Source: Apus apus (taxonomy: Eukaryota > Chordata > Aves > Apodiformes > Apodidae). Taken from it: a DNA stretch of 64,000 nt. A program made the position numbers and the translations under genes. Shown here one piece after another: positions 1 to 12,800 of the stretch. The first letter of the stretch is position 1. Each line of letters opens with the position of its first letter. Location: NCBI RefSeq assembly GCF_020740795.1, contig NC_067286.1, positions 15,442,350-15,506,349 of the forward strand, read 5' to 3'. The notes beneath the pieces were generated by a model. That model searched no databases and had not been told where the DNA came from. It saw only the letters and a program-made list of their open reading frames with translations.

Positions 1-1592
1 GGACAATTCACTCTCCTTTCTGATTCCTGCCCCTGGTTTTAATGTGTATCCAGACTTCCCTCAGTGCTTAAAGCCCAGGGGAGTTTGATAGTTGCAGGAC
101 AGGGGATGACTTGCTGTCATTCCTAGAAGAATAAAGAACATTTAAACAAGGGAGAATGCAAAACCAAAACTGTGCAAGTGCTGAGCAAAGGGTTTTTACT
201 TTGCCACTAGCAGTGGCTTCCTCACAGGGATTCAATCATTCTAATTAAATGTCTTCCCTACAGGGAATCTTACCAATTAAATTGGCACTCTGTTGTTAGG
301 GGGCCAGTTAATTACATTTAACTCTTCAAATTAGCCAAACTACTCTGTCAAGAAAAGAAAAAGAAAAGGGAGATGATGGATATTACAGGGAGAACAAAAC
401 CCAAGGGAGCTGGCAAAGATGAATCTTCCCTTGAGCCAAAGTTGCGTTTGTCTTCTGGCTGCTTTCTTCCTTTCCTGCTGGGAAAGAAGTCAAGATTATA
501 CAGTGATTTAAAAATCTGTGTCTCAAATAGCAAATAAAAATGAAAGGGGAGAGAACTGTACAAGTGAATCAAAAGCTAGAATATTGTATAAATTCATTAT
601 TTTATACAAGATGCCTTTAGGGCACCAGGAACTTTTTTTTTAAATATAAAGTTGTATTTCTTGCAGCTTCCGTGCCCTATCTCCAGCAACCCCAGGAATC
701 TGGCTGGTATACTTGTTTGACAAGAGCCAAAGGTTAATTTTTTTTTTGTGCAGAAAAGTGGTATTAAACCCCAAGAAGTCCTTGTCACTGACTAAAGTTT
801 CCAGAAATGCCTCTAGAGAATAAAGTGGTAAGACGGTTCTAATATGCTGAAATAATGAATAAGCCATGAAAAATGCCAATATATTATTTTGGTGAAGATC
901 TAGTGTTGACTTTTAGCATAGTCATTCCCTCCCAGCTTTTAAAGCCTGGTCCAAATCCCATTGGAAGCCCCTGGGGAAGTCTTTAAATTGATTCTAGTTC
1001 AAGCTCATGGCGTCATTTTTGTTTTCAGGAAATCACACTGATTTGGTGATGATTCTCTTTAGGGGAATAGAAGAGCCTGGCTCCACTTTAACATCTCAAA
1101 TTTGTTCCTCAGAATGAGCAGCATCTGTTTTCCCTTTGATTTCCCAGAGCAGCTCCTTGGCTCTGGTTGTGTTAAGTTTTGCCTGGTTTGGGCCTGGTGG
1201 ATAATCAGTACAGAGCTGAGCCCGATTTCATGTGAATTTAATTCCCACTTGGATTAAATCTGAAATCCTTAAAAAATAAGGAGGTAGGGGTGAAAGGGGA
1301 TGGGACACAGAGGAATCTAAGAAAAGAGTAATTTGCTCCACTGAAACTTCACATACTTCCAAAATGTGAGGCAGGTGACACTGAAAAACACTCGCTCTTC
1401 TTACAAATGTGAAATAGAAAAAACTGCTACTTCTCAGCCATGAACCATAAGCCTTATAATGAACTGCTCTTTCAAGCATTTTTTACCACATGGAGACATT
1501 TTTTGCTTGGTAAGGGAGCACAGCAACCACAGACACTCACACTTTTAGCTGATCATTGAAAAATAAATTATTTAAATGATCAGCAACTAATA

Positions 1593-1619
1593 ACTTCCTG
1601 GACATACCATCCAGGAAGT
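1593..1619. repeat. 10-bp perfect inverted repeat with 7-base loop
   Basis: ACTTCCTGGA at 1593-1602 is mirrored by TCCAGGAAGT at 1610-1619. Each arm contains a GGAA/TTCC core of the kind bound by ETS factors. It lies in an OSBPL5 intron and its function is unknown. Confidence 0.6.
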
Positions 1620-2235
1620 ATCTGTGCTGAGAAATTATGATGTAATCTCTCTAGGCAGCTCTTCCCTCACCTTTTTCCTCCTTTATTATCTTAAATTCTT
1701 GCATGTGCTGTACTCTGTGCTTCCAGTGTATTTGGTTATCAGTCACTACACTTGCTGGTTGCTAGCTAAATAAACAGAAATAACGTCCTGGCACTAGAAT
1801 GATGGAGACAAGGAATTTCTAATAGCTTATGATTACTGCTGGAGTATAGTGGTTATTGACTCTGTGATTTATTATCTTAGTTTAATTCTACAGTAAAACT
1901 GTAAACAGAAAAAACCTTGTAGTTTTTATATATAAGCACATAGACATATATACTTACATACATATATAGAGACAAATGGAGTTAAAAATTCTCTAAGGGA
2001 ACAGAAAGCTTTAGATGACACTTTCAAAAGAACTCTAGAAGCTGAGCTTCTTCAGAAACTGAGCTGTGACTGTCCCAATGTACATTTCTTGGCATGCTAA
2101 AAATCATGAGCTTGTTTCGGTTAGTAGTTGGAAGCTGAGATCTTCTGAAAAGCTGGTGCCAGTTCTGAGTTCTGACTCTTCTGTTGTTTTGTTGTGTTTT
2201 TTTAATCTGTCTCTAACTAGCAATACCTAATCATC

Positions 2236-2330
2236 TTTTTTTTTTTTAAAAAAAAAAAGCAAACAAAACCAAACAAATTAACAAAACCAGACCAAAACAA
2301 ACACACAAAAAAAACAACCAGAAAACAGAG
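2236..2330. repeat. T-run/A-rich low-complexity tract
   Basis: A T11 run passes directly into A11 and then an A/C-rich stretch of AAAC-like units. It resembles an eroded poly(A) or simple repeat. No parent element is recognisable. Confidence 0.7.
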
Positions 2331-3611
2331 GGAGAACAAGGGATGGGAACTTGCACCATTAATCTGTAATCAAAATTGGAATGTGCCCAGAATGACCTGA
2401 GAAAAGGCCCATCATGGAGAGACTTCACGCTTGGCAGAGCATTCCCATGAGGAGAGAAATCTTGTTTTGAGAGGGAGATGGACTACAAGAGGTAGCAGGA
2501 CTCTTCAAGATCCAGGGCCTATTTACATCCTCTGAAACTCCTTGTATAGCTGGAAATCTTTTCTTAAGTGCTCTATCCAAGAGCAAGTTTGCATGAGGAC
2601 TTGGTATGACATTTTAAGAGGAAGGTTAAGCTGGGAAGGTCATTACCTGAGAGCTAGGGTAGGCCATGAAAGAGATTATGTGTGTGCAAAGACATGTATG
2701 AATAGGGAAAAATGAAGCTCATGCTAAAAATCACATTTGAAAAATGAGCATTTAGTGAATGCTTTTCAGTGTCTGACCTCTGGCTCACCTAATCCTGTCT
2801 GCCATCTGTTGTATGAACTGCATCTGTTCTTTTCAAATAGAGATGCTATAGGCTACTTGAGAGAGAACTTTTAGCTTTCTCCTCATTCTCTAAAGCAAGC
2901 ATCACTGAGCTTGCTACATGAAGCTTGCTACACCTTGCACACTTTCCTTTGGGTGCTGTTATAATGTGGATATTCTTCTTAACGTGTGATTGTCCAGTCC
3001 ATGCTTTCAACTGAGTTCTTTCTCATAGCACTATCTGGGGGAAGCACATTCCCCAGGTTAGTTTTGGGGGTGTGTGTGTGTGAAAATGTTTGCTTCTATT
3101 GACTTTTAAATTTACCTTTTCTAGTGTAGGGCTGACTTAGGACCACTAACTGTTCAAATAAAGTAGCAGTAATACTGAAAAGAAAATGTATTCCATAATG
3201 TCATATTTTTTTGTTCATGCTACAATCCACTGGTTTGTTTCTGTAACAAGAAAAATCTCTCCTGATTGACACCTCAGTTCTCTAATCAGCAATGTTCAGT
3301 TGTCAGTGTGTGCTCTGGATCCCTCTGGTATGTGGGCTTCTATTGGGAGCCAGCAGCAACTGCATAATGATGGCAAGTGGAGCTATGTGGCAGATACTGC
3401 AAAGTGCAGTTTGGAGGGGAGAATTTTGATGGAAAATACCTCACTGTTTCCATGATAAAAGCCCTGCTGTTCAGGAGATCAATGTCTTATACTCTCTTGG
3501 GCTGCAGACTCTATTTTGAGTGCGGGGAAATGTTCTTACTTTACCCAAAAGGCCTTAAGTAATCTGGCTTTTTGAATCAAACTGAAGCAAGTAATGACCT
3601 GTGTGTTGCAG

Positions 3612-3831
3612 TTTGAATGACTCAGCTCTGGAGAATCACCACCATTTGGAAAACGATGCTTTTTCGGACAAGTCTGAGAGGGACAACGTAGAAGAGTCGG
3701 AGAACGAAACTCATGAGAACAGCCGGAAGACAAATGAAAGCGAGAGCGATCAGTCAGAAATCCATGGAGAGGTCTCTCCGGGAGGGAAAGGGACAACTTA
3801 TATTGAGCAGATCTATGAGGAATTTGGGGAG
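3612..3831 (+). CDS. OSBPL5: OSBPL5 exon a (acidic linker upstream of ORD)
   Basis: The exon lies between TTGCAG and GAG|gtaaaa. It opens with the last base of a split codon and ends in phase 0. It encodes a Glu/Ser/Asn-rich stretch containing ENDAFSDKSER and GTTYIEQIYEEFGE, like the region between the PH and ORD domains of mammalian ORP5. A His triplet precedes ENDAF. Confidence 0.92.
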
Positions 3832-6800
3832 GTAAAACAAACAAAAAAATGTTAATCACTGCATGTTTCTGTTACTGTGTTGCTTGATCATAGTATTTGT
3901 CATTCAGCCTTTTAGATGCATGGCAGTTAAAAACCAGCGGTGTGAGTTCCAGTGTTTTACAGCTAAAGCTATGGAGCTTTCTGCTAAATTACATTGAATT
4001 ATCATGTGCTCTGATAATTATGCATTATGAACAGCAGCTCTGCTACTGTGTTTTGGCTTGTTTCCACCATCAGCAATTGCTTTAACCAGTTACTGCATTA
4101 AAGAGCTGCATAGCATTGGCACAGCGCTTGTGGAGCCAGCAGGAGGGGGAATTCTTATTCTGGGCATGTGTCCTGGCCAATTAGGATGCTCAGTCCTTGC
4201 GTGATACAAAATATGATACCTCCCTTTTTTCATTATGCATGGAACATCCTTTTTGTGTGTCCTAATGGAGTGTTCGAGCCACTTGATTCCTAAATGACAG
4301 TTTCTTGTAGGAAAGCCAGTTCTCATGTCATTTAACAGCAGGAGGATGCGTTTCTGTTGCATATAGGAGCTTTTGTTAGCTGCATGTCAGTGTGACACCT
4401 CTGAGGAAAGCAGCAGTAGAGAGCTGGGGGAGACGATGTGTTGGGTGAGAATTGGTCCCAGCAGGCAGCAGAGGAGCCCTGCTGAGAGGGCTCTGAGCTC
4501 TCCCTTGCCTATTGTTTCAAATAAGATAGCTGAAGTCTCACTGGTGCTCCAAAGAAAATAATTTTGCTACGAAGCTCTTTCTTTCCTGCGTGTATTTACT
4601 TCTATTTCAGGTGTCAGGTGTGAGCTGCAAGCCCCTGTTACAGAAACTGTACTTGCAAACAGCACATTTGCCTAGAGACACAAAAAAAACCAACTCCCCT
4701 TTTGTGCATCTCTTCCCAATCCCACCCCAGATGCACAGCAAATGGTAACTGGGTCCAAACAAGGGATTCTGAATTTAGCTGAGCAACTAAGCAACACAAA
4801 AATGAAGGCAAACTTAATTTCTATCAACTACTTATTCTGAAATGACTTTTTGCCCCAGAAGTGTTGGTAGGGCAGACTGATACAGTAGGGTGGAATGAGC
4901 CTTTCAGACAGCACTGATGTGTGGGTGTGGGTGTATGAGAGTGAGAGAGATCTCTGCAGTTTTATATTAAAATAAAAAAATGCTGTGAAAACCAAATGGA
5001 AAGGCCTACATTTCTGCTTTAGAGAGTGACGCTTTGTGTAGCTTAAAATAAGGCTATCCATAGTGTGGCTGCTCAGGAAGAGTTAATGCCTGGGATGCAT
5101 TCAAATGATGTTCATGTTTGAAAGTTTAGTTTAATTTTCTTTCTCCAGTGGCCCATGTTAGATCTCATGTAGTCCCACTCAGCACAGGGGAACTACACAG
5201 TTGTAGCTGAAACCATAATCCCTGCCTCTTTTACTGCTACTTGCACTTCTGCTGCAAAGGGCACTGAGCAGCACTTGGGGGTGGTATTTTTTGTGCACTT
5301 TGCCTGACAATGCGGCCTTTACCATACCTACACTACAAGTTTGTCTTATTTTGACCATGGAGGACTGCTTCCATTCTTTGCTGATTACTTCTTTATCTCC
5401 TAATTTTTTTTACACATACAACAGTAAATCTTAGTCTCTCGTTTGCTGAGGATGGGAATGAGAGGAGCTACTTGTATGCACCCCACCAGGCTGCAGTGAT
5501 GCTGTAACAACCTTGGTCATGGCTGTGCTTCCTGAGGGACTGCAGGACAGAGTCCCTTTGGTTAGCGGTCCAGGCTAGCCCATTGCAGTGCTGGGGTTTG
5601 TGGAGGCAGTGGCTTGGGAAGGAGCACAGCAGAGTTGTGCTCCCTACCTTGTGCCAGCTCTCACAGAGGCCCAGGGGCTTTCTCTGCCACTCACTTCAGT
5701 GCTTTGGGGATTCACTTCTGAGACAGAGCTTACATCTGTTTGCAGTGGGGTAGGTGAGCATTCATTCTTGTGCCAAGGCCAGGTATGCCTGGGTGAGCTT
5801 GGACCCTCTAGGTAGGTGCACCAGCAAGAAATGGTTTTCCTGTTTCTGCCCTGAGCTTCCCTTCTCCTGTCATAGACAGGTGAATCGTCTCAAACAGAAA
5901 CCGTCTCTGAGGAGAACAAGAGCCTGATGTGGATCCTGCTGAAGCAGCTGCGGCCTGGCATGGACCTTTCACGGGTGGTGCTGCCCACCTTCATCCTGGA
6001 GCCACGCTCGTTCCTTAACAAGCTCTCTGATTACTACTACCATGCTGACCTTCTTTCCCAGTAAGCAGTGCACAGAGCATGCCCTGCATGGGCCTTCTGG
6101 TCTCGTTGTGACAATATGTTACAGTGTGTTTGCATGCTTGAGAGGCTCCCAAATGACACCCACATTGCTGGATTCAGTGTAAATCAAGCCAGGTGCCAGC
6201 TGCAGTGACCTTTTAAAGATGGACTGCTGCCACTGAGGTGCAAGGAAGCAAGGAAAACAGTTAAACTCCAGGCAAAACTACCTTTGCACATGTACACGTT
6301 GCCAACGCTGGCGGAAACTGATGGGGATTCAGCTGATGCCTCTGAGCATCTCCCAGCAGAGCTGTGCCACCTGCTGGTGTACTGGTGTGCAGGGGGGAAT
6401 AGGACAGAGAGCAAAAAATTGTCAAGCAATCCTGCCCTGGAAAGTACTATCAGTATGTTGAGTGATAAACAAATAAGAAACATCTTTTAACACCATTGAT
6501 GAGAAAGACTTGCTGGGAGCAGCAGAGTAGAAAACAGGAGGTGTTATGCTTGTAGATAGGACCAGCCTTCTCAGTGAGATATGCCTGGTGTATTGTAAAA
6601 GCAGTGTGCTCAGTATTCAAGTAGCAGCACTAGTTACCCATATTATTCCACTGCTTCTGGGTAATTTTAGAATCGTGGCATTTTGAAGCCTTGTTTGTGG
6701 TATTTAACATCTGAATTTAAGGAAATGGTTCTCCTCAGTGCTGAGGTCTAAGAAAACTTCAAGAGGTTTGGGGGTTTTGTTAAACAAACCTCTTTGTGAT

Positions 6801-9800
6801 ACGGGTGATCCTTCTAAATGGATTTTGCAAGAAGTTATCCAGGCTGATTTTCAAATCTGACTTAAAGGTTGGAAATACCAGGAACTCTATGTTTACTTCC
6901 CACTTCATCTTTCCGGAGGGAGGGGTTGGACAAGATAACCTTGATCATTGCAACCTGAATTATGATATGAGATCTCAAAAGTACTGAAAGAGACCGTGTA
7001 GCACATCAGCTTCGGAAGAGGAAAACAAAGAAAAAGAGAGAAAATTTGAATTGTCTTTTATTTCCTTGGCATAAGTATTATTATATCTGTGACTCACACT
7101 GAACTATTGGCTTAACCAAAAGGTAGTATGAGTTGCAGTCCCAGATTAACATATTTGAATGTATGTCCAATCAAGCCTGATACACTCCAGAAACATTATT
7201 AGGCTTTTTTCAGGAGTGCAGGGCAAGGGGTGCCACTTTTTAAGAATTTATATGTGTGTTGCATGATGTACATTACTAAAAAAAAATAATTCTGCTCTCA
7301 GGTGCCTTTTTCACTGGCAGCAGCACAGAAGTTACTTCCCTTTAGTACTGAGCAAATACTGTTGAAATTAGTGTTATTGTGTGGATATGAAATTAATGTG
7401 ATATGTGAACAGTATTATGAGCATATAAGAAAACATTTTATGTTCTGTCCTGCAGGGCTGTCCTTGAAGATGATCCATACAGTCGAATGAAGCAAGTGTT
7501 GAGGTGGTACCTGTCTGGCTTCTATAAGAAGCCAAAGGTAAAAGAATGCATGAAGTGAGGGTTGTAATGGGCACTGAAATCTTCTGCTATGGTTCTGTAT
7601 CTCTTTATTGCATTTCCTGCGACACTTTTCTATTGTTCAGAAGACTTTGGCCATTACTTTTAAAACTGAAGTTGCATTTGATTTCGGAGTAGACAGGGAG
7701 TGAAAAATAGTCCTGACCATCTCAAAGCTTTTGCACTGGACTGATACAAGGCAAAACTAGTCATCAATAAGTAATATGTCATCAATAAGTAACATGCACT
7801 CAGATTCAGGATTTTTCCCTTGGCTGAAAGCAGGTCTCCTTTCTCTTTTCAAGCCTATTAGTACCATAGTGCTGTGTTTCCACACCAGTATGTACCTGCT
7901 GTATATAGTTGCAGGAATAATACAGTTTTATCATCTTTAAAAGCCTTGATCAGACAGAAGATTAAGTTGGCAAGAATAGAAGGTGAATCCATGGCTCAGA
8001 TGAAGAGTTTAGATTTGGAGAATACATGTAACCAGCTCTTTGGGTTTAATTACTGTGATTGACTTTGTTTAAAACAACAGGGAGAAAACTACGTTGTTTT
8101 GTGGCCCCTTCTGTGAAGTTGGCTTGCAAGTCTTCATTTGTAGCAGTTTTTGATTGTTTTGCTTTTCAGGGAATAAAAAAGCCGTACAACCCTATTCTGG
8201 GAGAGACGTTTCGCTGCTGTTGGTTTCACCCTCAGACAAACAGTCACACATTTTACATAGCAGAGCAGGTAAGCTGCTTTATTTAGATGCTCAGGGGTTG
8301 CGAGCAGCAGCCTGCTTGCACCTCTGTGCATTGGAACACACTCTGCATCTCCCCCTGGGAGAGGAAGTTGGGAGTTTTGTGTAAATATCCAGAGTGGGAC
8401 ATGGGGTAAACTAACTGCTGTTCTTTTTTCTCTTGAGATTTATGAAGGTTACTGTGAGCTTTGGCAGGCCCTCAAGACTTATAAAAGTGTGTCTCCTATA
8501 ACATTAGCCTCTTCAATGAAGACCATTTCCGTGGGGTTCTGCCCTACGTCTTTCTTCTTGTTAATAAAACATTGTTGTGATTTGTGTTGCCTCTGTCAAA
8601 AGGAATATAAACACATAACCAAGTCCTACCTTCCTTTATTTCTAAACTTAATGCAAATATTTTGATAGGAGTAAAATGAGAGCTTATCTCTATGTCTTTG
8701 GGAGTAAATGAAAGGCAGAGCTTCCAAGTAAGCTGGTCTGACAAAATTTATTTTGAGATTTACAATACTCATAAAGGGATCTCGGGACCATGTGGACTAG
8801 GGTACAAGGACTCCCTGTTTCACATACATATTTTTTTCCTATTTAATAATAAAAAAAAATATTCTGTTCTATTTCAGCCATTCTGTCCATTTTATGGAGA
8901 TTATTCAGATGCTGCCAAAAAGTTCTGCACTGTCATTTATTCTCTTGACAGTCTGACAGTGTACCTGTTGACCTAAAGTGATTTTAAATGCCTAAGGACA
9001 AGAAAATATGAGGCGGGGCAGAAAGTGTACATACATAGTGTTGTCATATACAGTGGTCTTGCACATAATGTTCCCTCCTTTAACACTGAGGTTAATGTTA
9101 TGGATGGGGCTTAGAGGACTCTGCTCAGTCCTGTGGCCTTTGTCTTGCACTTGCCTTGAGCGCAGGTAACACCCTGTGATGCTGTGCACACACCCTCTGC
9201 TCTGCTTAGCCTGTAACGACTGCTGTAAGTGACCCGTGCCTGGTTTTCTCCTAGGTCTCCCATCATCCGCCAGTGTCAGCTTTTCATGTCAGCAATAGGA
9301 AGGATGGATTCTGCATTACTGGCAGCATTCTAGCTCGGTCCAAGTTTTATGGTAAGGCATTAAGCCTAGGCATCTACCAGGTAGCATTGTGGCATTGGTT
9401 TTGTTTTCTTTTTCAATCACACCTGTGTGGGTTGAGAGTTAAGAACAAAGAAATGCCTGAGAGATTTACCACCAGGACACTCTGATTCCTTGTCTTGACC
9501 CTCCTGGGTTTTCCCCATTTCCACCGTTTCAGCAGGAGAGTGCACTGATATTAAAAATAAATAAATAAATAAATCAGATGGAAAAACGGAGAGCTTATCC
9601 ATGACTTTTGCAGTTTCTGTATTAATGTCACCATTTATCTTGCTCCTAGATTTCTGAGGGTTTACCCCTAGAGCTCCAAAACGTCCTCAGATCTTTCAGT
9701 GGCAATGGAAACAGCACAACTACAGGCTCTGAAACAGTGTTGCTATTTGAAATAGGTTTTTTGCTTAGACAAACACTGCTTAGGTGCTATCCTCTGGTAA

Positions 9801-12800
9801 ATGTATTTGCTGAAACACTTGTAAGTAGTCGTTGCTGTCCTTCTGGCAATTCTAATTGTTATTGGGATCACACACATGAGAACAGTTGTGAGAACAGAAG
9901 GACCTGAAAAACTTCTAAGCATTGGAACTCCTTTCTGCATCCCACTAATAACTGACTTAATTAATTGCCCTTTCTGCAACAGGGCTTAAATGTCAGCACA
10001 AGTATGAGCCATACAGCAGACAGTTGATTAGAACTAAATGACTTGCAGGGTCCTGAATTATCAGCATTTTATATCTCCATTAGTGAACTACGTTTAAATG
10101 GAAATGTTTTTCTGAAGCAGGGTGAGTGACCAAGCATGACATGCATTTTTTAATATATATGTTATTGTTCTTTTAAATTCTAGGTAACTCACTTTCTGCA
10201 CTATTGGATGGGAAAGCAAAGCTTATGTTTCTAAACAGAGGGGAAGATTACATCATTACTATGCCATATGCCCACTGTAAAGGTAAGTTATGACTGTTCA
10301 AATAGGAAGCAAACAGCAAGAAGCAATATAGTGGTATCTTACTAACTTTGCACTGGCCCTCTTCTCCCCTCTCAAGTGCCTGATACCACAGGGACTAGTA
10401 ATTCCAGAGACCAGTTGCTCCACATGTGAGTCATAGTGCTCAGCAGAAGATTGGTAATCCTCACTGACGTATTTTGATCTGCCTGGCAGAGCTGAGGACA
10501 GAATTAGGCCCATCTAAGTTACTTTCAACACTGTGTAGAAACAAAATAAATACTACATGCAGATAGAGTGAAGATGGAAAGAATGAGTACATTTCAGAGC
10601 TTCTGAGGATAAAAAAAATTTTCTAATGTTACCACTGAAATTGTCTAATGTATTTTCTGGTATTTTTGAGTTCCTGACTCCTCTTCCAGTTTCTTTGTAA
10701 CTCTAACAATTATATTCCTCAGTGTATGAGCTGCCTCACACATAGGCTGATAATCTCTTACCAGGTGCAAGTACAAAATTGGCCTTGCTCTGTTGAGCTG
10801 AATATGCACTGACACCAGGGGGTGGCAGCTGATTCACTGCTGTAACTTTGCATTTCTCCTGTTCTAGCTAAGGTGAATGTTGCTGGCATTTCAACCACAG
10901 TTATAAATCACTGCTGCAGCAGTTTGATACAATTCTGCTTTTTGCATATTTTTATTTCAGCATGCTGACCTGTAAAGTTAGTATTGATGGAGGGTCTAGC
11001 TACCTGAAAACCGTAACTTTTGGACATCATGCCCTCTGTGAACTATTCCTGTGCATAAATCTTTCTATTGTCAGTGTTTCTTTTTCTGCAAATTACCTTG
11101 TCAGCAAACAGTAAGCATGTGCAAAAGGGAGTCCCCTACAGGACTGCCGGTCTTCCAGATTCTGCTGAAGCCTGTTACAGCTCCTCTCTGCCCCATCCAC
11201 TCTATGAGAAGCGACTCAGTCTGTTTAAGCACTAGTATAAATGAAATTGCTGGGTACAACTTTCCTTATTTTACCTTTTCCACTTTCAGCATGCCACAGA
11301 TGCATTATCAGCACCAGCTGTTTCCTAGCTGATGTTATAAATGAGGAATGTGGACTCGGGGGAGGATTCTTCAAGATTATAAAAGAGCCATTTCTTAGGA
11401 ACTTTGGTTTCTGTGTTTTGATGGAAAGACTTCCTGTCTTTTCAAAACTTGAAGTGAATTTCATATTGTTAGTGAGAGCCAGTTTGAGTTGCGTAAGGAG
11501 ACTGCTTCCATCAGGGCCTCTCTTAATTATATTTTCAGGACTTCTATATGGTACCATGACAATGGAGCTTGGAGGGAAAGTTACCATTGACTGTGAGAAA
11601 ACTAACCACAGGGCAGAACTGGAATTCAAGCTAAAGGTAAGAGACATTATGACCCCCATTTTGAATGGGTCTCAGGCTTGCCCCTGCACTCCATGCGAGG
11701 TTTGACCATACACACTAGATCATTTATGTACTATTAATGTGTGCATACACCACGGGGTGGCCTACTCAGAGAGGTGGCATCATCCTGAAGTCAGTTTTGC
11801 CTTGTGCAACTCACTCAGGAAGCCTGAGTTTTACAGATGACTTGCTCACTGCCAGCCAGCTGGCTGCTGGCTCCGTTCTGAATGTTGTGCAATGGCAGTG
11901 TGGCTTCTGTTTGGGAAGGTACAATTATTTTTGCTTGCAAAATAAGGCAAGGTGTACAAACTACTTCAAAGCAAGTTAGGATGTGGATGTTCAGTGTAGC
12001 TCTCCAGCATCCACCAGATATGTACTCCTACCTTGCAGGTATTACAATGAACTGTACCTTGTGTTTCTCAAGGGCTACAGAACCTTGCCTTGATGGTAGA
12101 GTAAGAGCCCTTTTTCAGACAGGTGATTTTGAGTGGCTATCACACTGATGAGCTGCACTGTCATTGCCTTGAACTGACTTGTTCATGTAGCAGTTCCCTC
12201 CCCTACAAAGCCTGGTGTTGCAAATTTATGGTATGCGGTTAAAAAGGAGACATCATTGTAGTTATATATGTTAAAATTTGAGAGGGAAAGTGATGACCTG
12301 TAACTTTCCATGGACAGTTAACTTACTTTATAAGGAGCATCCATTTCTATTCTGTTCCAACAATTTCTTGCCTGGCAATAAAATGAAGGATGGAGGGAGA
12401 ACTGAGAGCCTGCAGGACTTTAGCATTGTAGCCTTAGCCAACATGGATGTGAGAGTTTACTGGAGTTAGGGGAGTCTTTTCCAAACAGTGTTTTTCGGGG
12501 GCAGTAATTATTTTCTGTCCTTATTTGCCCTTACAAAGTGAATTATTGCCGTGTGTATTTTGTTCACATGTGCATACACTTAAAGCCTGTTCTTCTCGTA
12601 GGCTTCATGTACCATGTTGAGGCAGTGGAGTATTTCCCTTGCTTCAGTCAGTGTCATCTCAAACTTGCAAACACTACAATACTTTTCTGGCTTGAAAACA
12701 ATACACTTTGTCCAAACCTGACTCACAAAGGTTCCTGTAGCTTAATTACATGCTCTACTTTTAAGATTATCAAGCCAACTTTTTTACTAGAATTGTCAGA

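Larger units (their letters stand above)
1..3611 (+). other. OSBPL5 intron, no exon recognised
   Basis: This stretch is AT-rich and shows no segment resembling the ORP5 PH domain or N-terminus. It contains a T/A-rich low-complexity run near 2236-2330, a short TG run near 3069 and a small inverted repeat at 1593-1619. A very short or divergent exon could be missed. Confidence 0.7.

Noticed and set aside
3377-3562. 61-codon frame considered as an upstream OSBPL5 exon
   Set aside because: It does not resemble the PH domain or linker of ORP5 and lacks convincing splice sites in phase.
11241-11538. Upstream extension of OSBPL5 exon g
   Set aside because: The frame is open but a strong acceptor (ATTTTCAG) with the correct phase sits at 11538, and the upstream peptide does not resemble ORP5.
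11225-11659. 144-codon minus-strand frame
   Set aside because: It is antisense to OSBPL5 exon g and its flanking intron, with no family resemblance.
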